This document shows positions 36,223 through 46,560 of a stretch of 64,000 nt of DNA, one piece after another. Numbering within the stretch: the stretch's first letter is position 1; each line of letters starts with the position of its first letter. The translations under genes and the position numbers were made by a program. This stretch comes from Hibiscus mutabilis (taxonomy: Eukaryota > Streptophyta > Magnoliopsida > Malvales > Malvaceae), in contig CM033752.1 of assembly GCA_019671005.1 (NCBI GenBank), positions 24,064,969-24,128,968 on the forward strand, given 5' to 3'. The notes below the pieces were generated by a model, which worked only from the letters and a program-made list of their open reading frames with translations, searched no databases and was not told where the DNA came from.

Positions 36223-36525
36223 ATGCATGTTTGCATTATTTCCTTGGTGGACAAGCTTGATTTCATATTTTGCTTAATTTTGTGGAAAAAGATACTGCTT
36301 TGGTGTGTTTTTGTGTGTGCAGAATCAGTTGCCAAAGCAAGGCTAGAACCAGTTGCCAGGGCAATACAAGAAGGAGATGCCGATGTAGTTGCCAGGGTAG
36401 TGCAAGAAGGAGATGCCGATGCAGTTGCCAGGGCAATGCATGAAGGAGATGCTGACGCAGTTGCTTGGGCAGTGCATGAAGGTTATGCCGAGCTAGTTGC
36501 CAGGGCAATTGTCGATAAGGGATAA
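36223..36525 (+). other. Open frame in LTR1 U3 with 12-residue repeats
   Basis: A frame of 100 codons starts at 36223. Its first 40 codons are hydrophobic and cross TTTTTGTGTGTGCAG (ending about 36321), which resembles a splice acceptor. From 36352 it carries four 36-bp units encoding variants of VARAIQEGDADA, then a partial unit and a stop. The same frame is present with three units in LTR2 (39535-39780) and open across the repeats in LTR3. I recognise no family, and whether it is translated is unknown. The minus-strand frame at 36263-36538 is a shadow of the repeats. Confidence 0.5.
36352..36495 (+). repeat. 36-bp direct repeat, four units (LTR1)
   Basis: Units at 36352, 36388, 36424 and 36460, each with a GTTGC(C/T)(A/T)GGG start and GAAGG(A/T)(G/T)ATGC core. 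The equivalent block has three units in LTR2 (39643-39750) and three in LTR3 (44162-44269). Confidence 0.92.
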
Positions 36526-37706
36526 TATGATGTGGCACTCGAATTGATGACTAGATAAAGCCAAATATGACGTGGAAGAAGATAAATCCTAGAAGAATTG
36601 GAGATTCAAAGACATATTAAATCCCAAAGAAGATAGGAGAAGATCTAGAAGGAATTTAAATATAATAAAGAATTATATTATTTTAAAGTATTTAATTCCA
36701 ACTTAACTTCTTCCTCAAGAAAGACTTTGACCTAACCATCTCCTATATAAAGAACCCCTTTGCCGCCTATTTCAACAAGTTTGGAGGGAGAGTTCGATTG
36801 AGAGAGACTTCAAGAGGGCTGATCAATTTCTTATTCTTCTTCTTTGCTTCCATTAGATTCATGGTTTGGGGATTATTTTTTGTATATCTTTTGAACCCAA
36901 CCATGAACTAACTTGATTGGTTGGAGTTATTGTGTTTTTGTGGTTGTGAGAACGATTGGATTTTGTTTAGGTAATAAGAGCTTACACTTTCAATTCAAGG
37001 TTTACTCATTCTTGGTTTTTATTCTTGTTTGCGAGTGAATTGGGAGAGGATCTCGTAATTCTATCTATTTATCTAATATCGGGAGAGTTAGATTCAAGAA
37101 ATGAATGAGTATGATTTTTATTCAATCTATCGATGATGAAGACTAATCCGGCTTAGGAATAAGTTTAGGATTTTAACGGCTAAGAGGAGCGCAAGATCGG
37201 CTGTTGTCCACCCTTGATTCACGCAGGGATGTATTGTCAAGGCATGCACAATTAGCTAGAGTTTTGACTTAAGGATAAGAAGAAACCATTGAAGAAGGCT
37301 GTGCCAAACCTTGAAGTTGCTATCCAGTCACCCAAACAGTTGCCCAGACAACCGTTCAATTAGTTGCCATGGCAACCCAACTGTGCAAGTTGCCACGGCT
37401 ACTGAGTTGCCATTGCAATCTTTTACCAAGACAATCCATTCAGCTATCACACCTCAACTCACGATAACCCGGCCTACTCTCTCTCATTTGTTTACATCTT
37501 TATTTTATTTACTTGCTCTTTTACTTTACTCGTTAAAATCAACTCCTACTATCAATTGTGTTTTTTACTTTTACAGTGCGATAACTAAAACAAAGTGGCC
37601 CAAATCAATCCTCCTGGAGACGATACTCGATACTCGTATCACTTTATTACTTGCGACGTGTATGCTTGCACCGTTCGCGTAGCACTCAATACGCGCAACA
37701 AGTTTT

Positions 37707-37724
37707 TGGCACCGTTGTCGGGGA
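37707..37724 (+). promoter_or_regulatory. Primer-binding site, internal 1
   Basis: TGGCACCGTTGTCGGGGA is the tRNA-Asp primer complement with two transitions, six bases after LTR1. Confidence 0.8.
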
Positions 37725-37879
37725 TTGGCAATTGGTGTTAGTTGTTTTGTTATTGCATTTTTCTTATTAGTTCTACTAACTTTTCTTTTTGTTTGTTTTA
37801 TCAAGAAAATCAGGTGCGCTACAAGTTAAGGGACATCAACATGTCGAGAAATAAAATATGATCTATTCGAGAGTTAATA

Positions 37880-39259
37880 ATGGAAGATAGGAATCAATCC
37901 ACTCAAGAACTTCTTACACCATTCGATGATTACCTATACCAACTGAGAAAATCCAAAGAGCCTATCCCGTGGAAAACTCTTATGCTATATGTGGAGAACA
38001 TCATGTGTTTGAAAATTGCCCTCACATTTTCAGTGCATATGGCTATATGGAGGACCATAGATGGAACTAACAGCAAAATCCTTCATGGTATGATCCAAAA
38101 GCCCAAATTTTTTTTACTATGACAATTTTGCCGCAGCAACAGATATGCCGTGACAATATAGTCCTTTTCAAGAGCACTCAAATTCCTTGGAAGAAACGTT
38201 GCTAGCTTCATTGGCTAGACTTGATGGATCAATTGAAGAGATTCGAGAGCTATCAAAGTCCTTGGATACGAGGATAGCTTAGTGGGATGCAACCTTGGGG
38301 AATTCAGAAGATCAATTGAGGAGATCCACATATGCCTTGGATAACATGCCCCAACAATCCATTCCTGGGGATACTGACGTCCCAAGGCAAGAGGACAAGG
38401 AACAATGCAAGGAAAGCTTTCTGATGTGTGAGGAACAACTAAAACCTCAAAGTCGAGAGTATGTTGATGAGAAAGACTGCCCAACACTTGATTAGCCTGA
38501 TCAACAAATTGCCTCGACAATGAATTATGAGCCTGAACAGAGCAATGCACCGACAACACTCAGTGAAGCTGAGAACAACAATACTACAACAAATTATGAG
38601 GAACCTGATGCCCAGAAGGTTACAACGTTGATGTTGAAGCATGAATTCGTAGATTGCTCTCATCTACAGTTGCCACAGCAATTGCATGACCACATGCAAG
38701 ATCAACGAGATGATAATACGTTGCCAATGGAATATGAGCAGGTAATGGTTGAACCTTTTAAATTCTTTAAAACTCACCTCGTCCATTGCAGGTATGTCTT
38801 GAGGAACCAGTGTTGGTAGATTTGAAGCTATCAAAATCTCTACTAAAGGAGATGTTTGAGAGGCCAAAAGAAAACGGTGTTTGGATTCGTAGAGCTTTTC
38901 ATACAATTGGTTTTTCTCTTGACTTACAACGAATTTTGGCAACTGATTGCCATGACAATTGGCTTGAGCAGCAATTTCCACGACAACGAAAGCTACATCC
39001 AACCATGAAGGAGGTCGATGAGATTGAGGTAATTAAATGGTTGGGTGTTGATATAACTTTTTCTACAAATATATTCATGCCTTCAGGAATAGTAGCAAGG
39101 CGGAGAGTATACATGGACTACAAGAGAACAAGGAAGAGAGATACCTCCACCATGGTAACACAAAAGGGAGTAGCTGCGAGCACATTGGCCCAATTCTTTT
39201 TGGGCAATATTGTCACTCGATGGAGGGTGCGGATGGACTATAAGAAGTATCGGAAATGA
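37880..39259 (+). pseudogene. Gag-like remnant, internal 1
   Basis: The frame from 37880 (MEDRNQSTQELLTPFDDY) shifts near 37970 into a zinc knuckle YAICGEHHVFENC, whose first Cys has become Tyr. Further pieces (38295-38495, 38520-38819, 38786-39259) correspond to the acidic, asparagine- and glutamine-rich parts of internal 2. The last piece ends with TRWRVRMDYKKYRK, shared with internal 2 at 42560. No pol sequence is present. Compared with internal 2, about 1.2 kb is missing just before LTR2. Confidence 0.7.
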
Positions 39260-39422
39260 CCCTCCTCAAGTTTTCTCAGATATGCAGTAACATTAGAAGA
39301 TGCATGAAAAATGCTCTTTCTAAGAATTTTTATTTTTTTTTATTTTTGGAACTTTATTTTATTTTCGTCTTTTTCTTTATTTTATTTATTTAAAATTAAA
39401 GGTTCTTTCTACCATGGGGGTG

Positions 39423-40969
39423 TGTTAAGTGTTCAAAAGTACTATTTTTATTACCCTTTTTACTCATATTGTTGTTAGACTTAGGCTCATATTAGTTGCA
39501 TTATTAGCCATTCATTCATGTTTGCATTGTTTCCTTGGTGGACAAGCTTGATTTCATATTTTGCTTAATTTTGTGGAAAAAGATATTGCTTTGGTGTGTT
39601 TTTGTGTGTGCAGAATCAGTTGCCAAAGCAAGGTTGGAACCAGTTGCCAGGGCAATACAAGAAGGAGATGCTGACACAGTTGCCAAGGCAGTGCATGAAG
39701 GAGATGTCGATGCAGTTGCCAGGGCAGTGCATGAAGGTTATGCCGAGCTAATTTCCAAGGTAATTGTCGATAAGGGATAAGATGATGTGGCAGTCAAATT
39801 GATGACTAGATAAAGCCTAATATGATGTGGAAGAAGATAAATCCTAGAAGAATTGGAGATTCAAAGAGAGATTAAATCCAAAAGAAGATAGGAGAAGATC
39901 TAGAATGAATTTAAATATAATAAAGAATTATATTCTTTTAAAATATTTAATTACAACTTAACTTCCTCCTCAAGAAAGACTTTGACCTAACCATCTCCTA
40001 TAAAAAGAACCCCTAGCCGCCTATTTCAACAAGCTTGGGGGGAGAGAGTTCGAGTGGGAGAGAGTTCAAGGGGGCTCATCGATTTCTCCATCTTCTTCTT
40101 CTTTATTCTATTCGATTAATGTTTTGGGATTATTCTTTGTATATCTTTCGAAACCCGACCATGAATTGATGTGAATTGGCTTGGGTTATTGTGTTTTGTG
40201 GTTGTGAGAAACAATTGGATTTTGTTTAGGTAATAAAAGTTTGCACTTTCATCTCAAGGTTTACTCATTCTTAGTTTTTATTCTTGTTTGCGAGTGAATT
40301 GGGAGAGGATCTCGTAATTCTATCTATTTATCTAATATCGGGAGAGTTAGATTCAAGAAACGAATGAGTATGGTCTTTATTCAATCTATCAATGGTTAAG
40401 ATTAATCCAGCTTAGGAATAAGTTAAGGATTTCAATGGCTAAGAGGAGCGCAAGATTGGTTGTTGTTCACCCTTGATTCACGCAGGGATGTATTGTGAAG
40501 GCATGCACAACTAGCTAGAGTTTCGACTTAGGGATAAGAAGAAACCATTGAAGAATGCTCTGCCGAACCTTGAAGTTGCTGCCTAGCCGCCCAAACAGTT
40601 GCCCAGCCAGTTGCCCAGGCAACCGTCGATTAGTTTCCAGGGCAACCCAGCTACGCAAGTTACCACGGCAACTGAGTTGCCCTTGCACACTTTTACCAAG
40701 ATGATCCAATTGGCTATCACACCTCAACTCACAATAACTCGGCCTACTCTCTCTCATTTGTTTACATCTTTATTTTATTTACTTGTTCTTTTACTTTACT
40801 TGTTAAAATCAACTCCTACTATCAATTGTGTTTTTACTTTTACAGTGCGATAACTAAAGCAAAGTGGCCGAAACCAATCCCTGTAGAGACGATACTCGAT
40901 ACTCGTATCACTTTATTACTTGCGATGTGTATACTTGCACCGTTTGCGTAGCACTCAATACGCGCAACA
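39423..40969 (+). repeat. Array LTR2 (middle)
   Basis: It is preceded by the purine run ATGGGGGTG and followed by a primer site, so it could serve as 3' LTR of the first unit and 5' LTR of the second. It differs from LTR1 and LTR3 at many shared positions, for example GCTTGGGGGGAGAGAGTTCG at about 40032 against GTTTGGAGGGAGAGTTCGAT in both outer LTRs. TATA is changed to CTATAAAAAG at about 39998. Confidence 0.92.
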
Positions 40970-40974
40970 ATTTT

Positions 40975-40992
40975 TCGCACCGTTGCCGAGGA
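40975..40992 (+). promoter_or_regulatory. Primer-binding site, internal 2
   Basis: TCGCACCGTTGCCGAGGA is the tRNA-Asp primer complement with three changes, six bases after LTR2. Confidence 0.7.
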
Positions 40993-41140
40993 TTGGCAAT
41001 TGGTGTTAATTGTTTTTTTATTGCATTTTTTCTCTTAGTTTTACTAACTTTTCTTTTTTTTGTTTTATAAAAAAAATTAGGTGCGCTACATGTTAAGGGA
41101 CATCAACGTGTCGGGAAATAAAAGCTGATCTATTCGAGAG

Positions 41141-42560
41141 TTGATGTTTGAAGATATGAATCAATCCAATCAAGAGTTTCTTGCACCCTTCGATGATTAC
41201 CTATACCAACCGAGAAAAGCATATACCGTGGAAAACTCGTGCACTTGTTGTGGAGAACATCATATTTTTGAAAATTGCTCTCACATTTTCGGTGCATATG
41301 ACTACATGGAGAACCATAGATGGAACCAGTGGCAAAATCCTTCATGGTATGATCAAAAAGCTCAAAATTTTTTTACCATAACAATTTTGCTGCATCAATA
41401 GACATGCCTCGGCAATGTAGTCCTTATCAGCAGCCTAGTGTCACGGTAACAGATATGTCATGGCAATGTAGTCCTTTTCAAGAACATTCCAATTCCTTGG
41501 AGGAAACATTGCTAGCTTCCTTGGCTAGACTTGACAGATCAATTGAAGAGATTCGAGAGCTATCAAAGAAAATGGATGCGAGGATAGCTCAGTGGGATGC
41601 ACCCTTGTCGGATTCAGAAGATCAATTGAGGAGATTCACATATGCCATGGATAACATGCCCCAACAATCAATTGCTAGGGATGATGAAATCCTAAGGGAA
41701 GAAGAGAATGAGCAATACAAGGAGATATCCTTGACGTGTGAGGAACAACTAGAACCTCAAAGTCGAAAGGATGCCAATGAGAGAGACTTCCCAACACATG
41801 ATAAGCCTGAGCAACAAATTGCCTCGGCAATGATTGAGGAGCCTAAGCAGAGCAATGCCATGACAACATTCAAAGAGGCTGAGATGAGCAATACTACAGC
41901 AAATTCCGAGGAACCTGATGCCTAGAATGTTACAACATTGATGTTGAAGCAGGAATCTGTAAATTGCTCTTATCCACCTTTGCCACGGCAATTGCACGAC
42001 CACATGCAGGATCAACACGATGGCAATATTGTGTTAATGGAATATGAGCAGGTGATGATTGAACCTATTGAATTCTTAAAAACTTACTTCCTCCATTGCA
42101 GGTATTCATTGAGGAACCGACGCTAATAAATTTGAAGCCATCACTAATGGAGATGTTTGAGGAGCCTAAAGAAAACGGTGTTTGGACTGGTGAAGCTTTT
42201 CTGAAAATTGGTTTTTCCCTTGACTTAAAGCAAATTTTGGCAACTGATTGCCACGGCAATTGGCTTGAGCAGCAATTGCCATGACAACAAACGCTACATC
42301 CAACCATTATAAAAGTCGACAAGAATGGGGTAATTGAATGGTTGGGAATGGATATAATTTTTCCTATTAATATATTTGTGCCTTCAGGAACAGTAGCAAG
42401 GTGGAGGGCATGCATGGACTACAAGGCAACACGAAAGAAAGACACATCCACCATGGTAACACAAAAGGGAGTAGCTGCAAGCACATTGGCCCAATTCTTT
42501 TTGGGCAATATTGCCACTCGATGGAGGATGCGGATGGACTATAAGAAGTATCGGAAATGA
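41141..42560 (+). pseudogene. Gag-like remnant with zinc knuckle, internal 2
   Basis: 41141-41401 encodes 86 residues including NSCTCCGEHHIFENCSH, a CX2CX3HX4C knuckle with the same spacing as the Athila gag knuckle CTICGENHHVDEC near 2200 on the minus strand. 41404-41925 (173 codons, the longest open frame in the array) has a coiled-coil segment (SLEETLLASLARLDRSIEEI) like the helical C-terminal part of Athila gag, then an acidic tail. Smaller pieces follow to 42560. The capsid domain is not recognisable upstream of the knuckle, so the protein looks like the nucleocapsid end of gag only. Confidence 0.7.
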
Positions 42561-43908
42561 CCCTCCTCAAGTTTTCTCAGATATGCAGTAACATTAGAAT
42601 ATGCATGAAAAATGCTATTTCTAAGAATTTTTATTTTTTTATTTTTGGAACTTTATTTTATTTTCGTTTTTTTTGTTTATTTATTTTTGGAATTTTTAGG
42701 AGATATTTTATTTTATTTTTCTTCATTGTCTTTAGTTTCCAGGTTTTCTTTGTTTTCTTTTCTTTTCCACAACAAGACTCACAACCACCATGCTAAGGAA
42801 ATTCCCTGTCGACTACTTGCCATGGCAACCGCAATAGAGGATGCCCCGGCAACCGCCCCGGCAACTACCTCAGCAGTTACCACGGCAATAGAAACTGGCG
42901 ATGCCTAAGCAACAACAATGGCTTCAGAAACTACTGATGCCTAGGCAAGTGAACATGCCTTGGCAAATATGGATCAAATCAAAGCAATGCTATTCACTCG
43001 GTACCAGCCACATGCATTCAACCACCAACCAAAAAATGAATCAAGCAAACGACACGAAGGAAACTTATCACTCGAGGTGACGACCTCTCCGACTAGCTCA
43101 TTTCATTTAGTTTCTTTTAAATTTTGTTTCACTTTTACATATATTGAGGATAATGCTTCTCTCGAGTTTGGGGGGGTGTTGGTTTCTAGTTAGTTTCATG
43201 TTTAGTTGCATTCATCTTTAGCAATCACATATAGGTTGCATATGTTACTTGCCATGCCTTTGATTGGATTTAATTGCTTAAGACTTGTTGAATATCCAAT
43301 GATGAATTTTTGCCATTGCACTTAATTGAAAGAACCTTTAATTTTAGGATTGCATGAAAAGAACTTAGAATTTTACTATGATGCTGGAATTTTTTAACAG
43401 TTGTGGCTTGTTGATTAAAAGAAACTTAGTGAACTTAGGTTGCTTAAAATTTGGGTAAATTTGAAAATTAAAAGTTAATTTCTTACTAGAGGTTCCTGAA
43501 ACCGGCTATAGTAGTTAATGCACATTAAAGAATCGCTAGAGGTGCCCGAAATTGGCTCTAGTTGACTAAAATAAAATGAGAAATTGCTTACTTCGCTAGA
43601 GGTGCCCAAAATTTACTTTAGTGAAAATAAAAAAAATGCCCCGGTAATTAAATTGATAAAAGCCTATTGTTCACATAGAATCTTGAAAATCAACTTGTAC
43701 ACAACTACGCACACACTTGACACAAGTATTATAGTTTGGTTCCACGTAAATTTTGTGTTATCCGAAAAGTTAAAAGGTGATCATACTTTGTGCCACAGTT
43801 CTGAGGTTTGAATTCAAATTTGAAGCATGTCTTTGATGATTAAAGTCTTGGCATGTAATTCTTAGTTTGCATTGCTTGAGGACAAGCAATAGTTCGAGTT
43901 TGGGGGTG
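42561..43908 (+). other. Internal 2 noncoding 3' part with hairpin repeats and polypurine tract
   Basis: A poly-T-rich stretch (42620-42770) is followed by a segment dense in CCGGCAA/CCACGGCAA words (42810-42960). Three 26-base palindrome-like units begin CTAGAGGT at 43486, 43536 and 43596. The end reads GAGTTTGGGGGTG (about 43896-43908), the polypurine tract typical of Athila. The first half of the phrase GTTTGGGGGGGTGTTGG also occurs at about 43167, an older or false tract. Confidence 0.65.
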
Positions 43909-45474
43909 TGTTAAGTGTTCAAAAGTACTATTTTATTACCCTTTTTACTCATATTATTGTTAGACTTAGGCTCATATTGGTTGCATTATTAGCCATTCAT
44001 GCATGTTTGCATTGTTTCCTTGGTGGACAAGCTTGATTTCATATTCTACGTAATTTTGTGGAAAAAGAAGTTGCTTTAGTGTGTTTTTGTGTGTGCAGAA
44101 TCAGTTGCTTTAGTGTGTTTTTGTGTGTGCAGAATCAGTTGCCAAAACAAGGCTGGAACCAGTTGCCAGGGCAATACAAGAAGGAGATACCGATGCAGTT
44201 GCCAGGGTAGTGCAAGAAGGAGATACCGATGCAGTTGTCAGGGCAGTGCATGAAGGTTATGCCGAGCTAGTTGCCAGGGCAATTGTCGATAAGCGATAAG
44301 ATGATGTGGCACTCGAATTGATGACTAGATAAAGCCTAATATGACGTGGAAGAAGATAAATCCTAGAAGAATTGGAGATTCAAAGAGAGATTAAATCCCA
44401 AGGAAAATAAGAGAAGATCTAGAAGGAATTTAAATATAATAAAGAATTATATTCTTTTAAAGTATTTAATTCCAACTTAACTTCCTCCTCAAGAAAGACT
44501 TTGACCTAACCATCTCCTATATAAAGAACCCCTAGCTGCCCATTTCAATAAGTTTGGAGGGAGAGTTCGATTGAGAGAAAATTCAAGAGGGCTGATCGAT
44601 TTCTTCTTCTTATTTGCTTCTATTAGATTCATGGTTTGGGGATTATTCTTTGTATATCTTTTGAACCCAACCATGAACTAACTTGATTGGTTGAGGTTAT
44701 TGTGTTTTTGTGGTTGTGAGAACGATTGGATTTTGTTTAGGTAATAAGAGTTTGCACTTTCAATTCAAGGTTTACTCATTCTTGGTTTTTATTCTTGTTT
44801 TCGAGTGAATTGGGAGAGGATCTCGTAATTCTATCTATTTATCTAATATCGGGAGAGTTAGATTCAAGAAACGAATGAGTATGGTTTTTATTCAATCTAT
44901 CGATGATGAAGACTAATCCAGCTTAGGAATAAGTTTAGGATTTCAACAGCTAAGAGGAGGGCAAGATTGGTTGTTGTCCATCCTTGATTCACGCAAGGAT
45001 GTATTGTCAAGGCATGCACAATTAGCTAGAGTTTTGACTTAGGGATAAGAAGAAACCATTGAAGAACGCTCTGCCAAACATTGATGTTGCTACCCAGTCG
45101 CCCAAACAGGTGGCCAGCCAGTTGCCTAGGCAACCGTTCTATTAGTTGCCAAGGCAACCCAACTGCGCAAGTTGCCACGGCAACTGAGTTGCCATTGCTC
45201 TCTTTTACCAAGACAATCCATTCGGCTATCACACCTCAACTCACGATAACTCGACCTACTCTCTCTCATTTGTTTACATCTTTATTTTATTTACTTGCTC
45301 TTTTACTTTACTCGTTAAAATCAACTCCTACTATCAATTGTGTTTTTACTTTTATAGTGCGATAACTAAAGCAAAGTGGCCCAAACCAATCCCTGTGGAG
45401 ACAATACTCGTATCACTTTATTACTTGCGACGTGTATACTTGCACCGTTTGCATAGCACTCAATACGCGCAACA
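43909..45474 (+). repeat. Array LTR3
   Basis: It ends CGCGCAACA at the target duplication AATTT. It has a private 34-base tandem duplication at about 44072-44139 (TGCTTTAGTGTG through CAGAATCAGT), TATATAAAG at about 44519, and three palindromes TTGCCNNGGCAA at 45122, 45146 and 45172. Confidence 0.92.
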
Positions 45475-45479
45475 AATTT

Positions 45480-45796
45480 TTAATCGATAAAGGGTCAGCA
45501 AAACAGGGCAGCAGAATTCAAGAAAAATTTCACTGTGACGTGAATCTAGGAATTTCTTTGAATTTTTGTATAATGAACTTGAGTCATTAATTTATATGAT
45601 TAAAAAGCTGAATGAATCTAGTTTAATTAGAAATTTACGGAATGAAATTTTAATATCTATAAAATTTTATATAAATTTTTGAGTAAGGACAACGTAGACA
45701 ACCGATTTAACTTTATTAGGGAAAAATTATTTTAAATTTTTTTAGTAACATCTTTGACTCGTATTTGGTAACAAATGTGGGAAAAGGGGTGTTACA
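45480..45796 (+). repeat. Chromovirus 5' LTR, second part
   Basis: It continues the LTR after the array, matching 52202-52517 of the 3' LTR (TTAATCGATAAAGGGTCAGC against TTAATCGATGAAGGGTCAGC), and ends GGGGTGTTACA. Confidence 0.92.
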
Positions 45797-45800
45797 TTTA

Positions 45801-45813
45801 TTGGTATCAGAGC
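45801..45813 (+). promoter_or_regulatory. Primer-binding site, initiator tRNA-Met type
   Basis: TTGGTATCAGAGC, four bases after the LTR, is the usual complement to the 3' end of initiator tRNA-Met. Confidence 0.85.
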
Positions 45814-45899
45814 TACAGGTTTATCCGATTCTGGATAGAAATTGAGTTTGAAATAAGTTGGAAATGTATACATGCCACTAGGATGTCATAATTGCTGAT

Positions 45900-46560
45900 G
45901 AATATGTGTATATACCTTGATGCTCTATAATTAGTAATGCTACTCTGTATTAAATTTTTTTGAATATGGTGTTCGGTTAAGATATCGAAACATCGGAATT
46001 CTAGATATATTTTTGAACAGGATGTTTCTGTGCAAAGTGATGGTTATGAAGTAAAGCAAAATATACCTCAGGATGAAGCACTAGAATATTATGGTGGTAC
46101 GGATGTTGATCCGATTACTGTAGACTTTTGGTTGAACAATATTACAATCATGCTGGATAATATTTGGTATAATGATCAAGGGAAGATGGAATGAGTAGTA
46201 TTACTATTTTGGAACCTGCTTAAGTTTGGTAGATTACCATTTCTTTTTAGATTCTTCAAGAACAAATTAAATGGGAATTCTTCTTAAAGGAATTTTGGAG
46301 TAAATATATCGGTGATGTATTCATCGAGGATATGAGGAATCAATGTTATTAGTAAAGAAGAATTTTTTTTCTGCTGATAGACCTAAATAAGTACATACCA
46401 AAACGAGTGAATATAAAGGTGAAGAAGTTTAGATTAATCCAGAATGCAAGGATTGCGGAAAGAAACATTCTAGTAGAATTAATTACGAGTGACGTGATAG
46501 TAGCTGATCCAATAGGCTAGAATGCCAGATAAAAAAAGTCAAAAATGTCCAATGATAATT
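45900..46560 (+). pseudogene. Chromovirus gag remnant
   Basis: Only scattered pieces are readable: DPITVDFWLNNITIMLDNIW (about 46109) from the capsid domain, and CKDCGKKHSSRINY (about 46449), a zinc knuckle whose Gly-His-Cys end is lost. It is much shorter than a normal gag, so part is deleted. Confidence 0.65.

Larger units (their letters stand above)
36133..37700 (+). repeat. Array LTR1
   Basis: It opens TGTTAAGTGTTCAAAAG and ends ACGCGCAACA. A TATA box (CTATATAAAGAACCCC) is at about 36743. U5 has GCGACGTGTATGCTTGCACC and the palindrome TTGCCATGGCAA at 37364-37375. U3 holds an open frame with the 36-bp repeats (four full units). Confidence 0.92.
36133..45474 (+). mobile_element. Triple-LTR non-autonomous Athila-derived array
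   Basis: LTR1 (36133-37700), internal 1 (37701-39422), LTR2 (39423-40969), internal 2 (40970-43908) and LTR3 (43909-45474), all in the same direction. The only target duplication is AATTT at 36128-36132 and 45475-45479, and removing the array restores a continuous chromovirus LTR. Both internal regions begin with a tRNA-Asp-type primer site and encode only a gag-like remnant with a zinc knuckle. No protease, RT or integrase is visible, so mobility would depend on an Athila partner. LTR1 and LTR3 resemble each other more than either resembles LTR2. Confidence 0.9.

Noticed and set aside
36263..36538. Minus-strand 91-codon frame rich in Leu, His and Trp
   Set aside because: It is the shadow of the 36-bp repeats in LTR1; only the plus-strand frame is kept across the three LTRs.
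43160..43180. Second LTR start after the first purine run in internal 2
   Set aside because: GTTTGGGGGGGTGTTGG is followed by sequence unlike the LTR; the real LTR begins at 43909.
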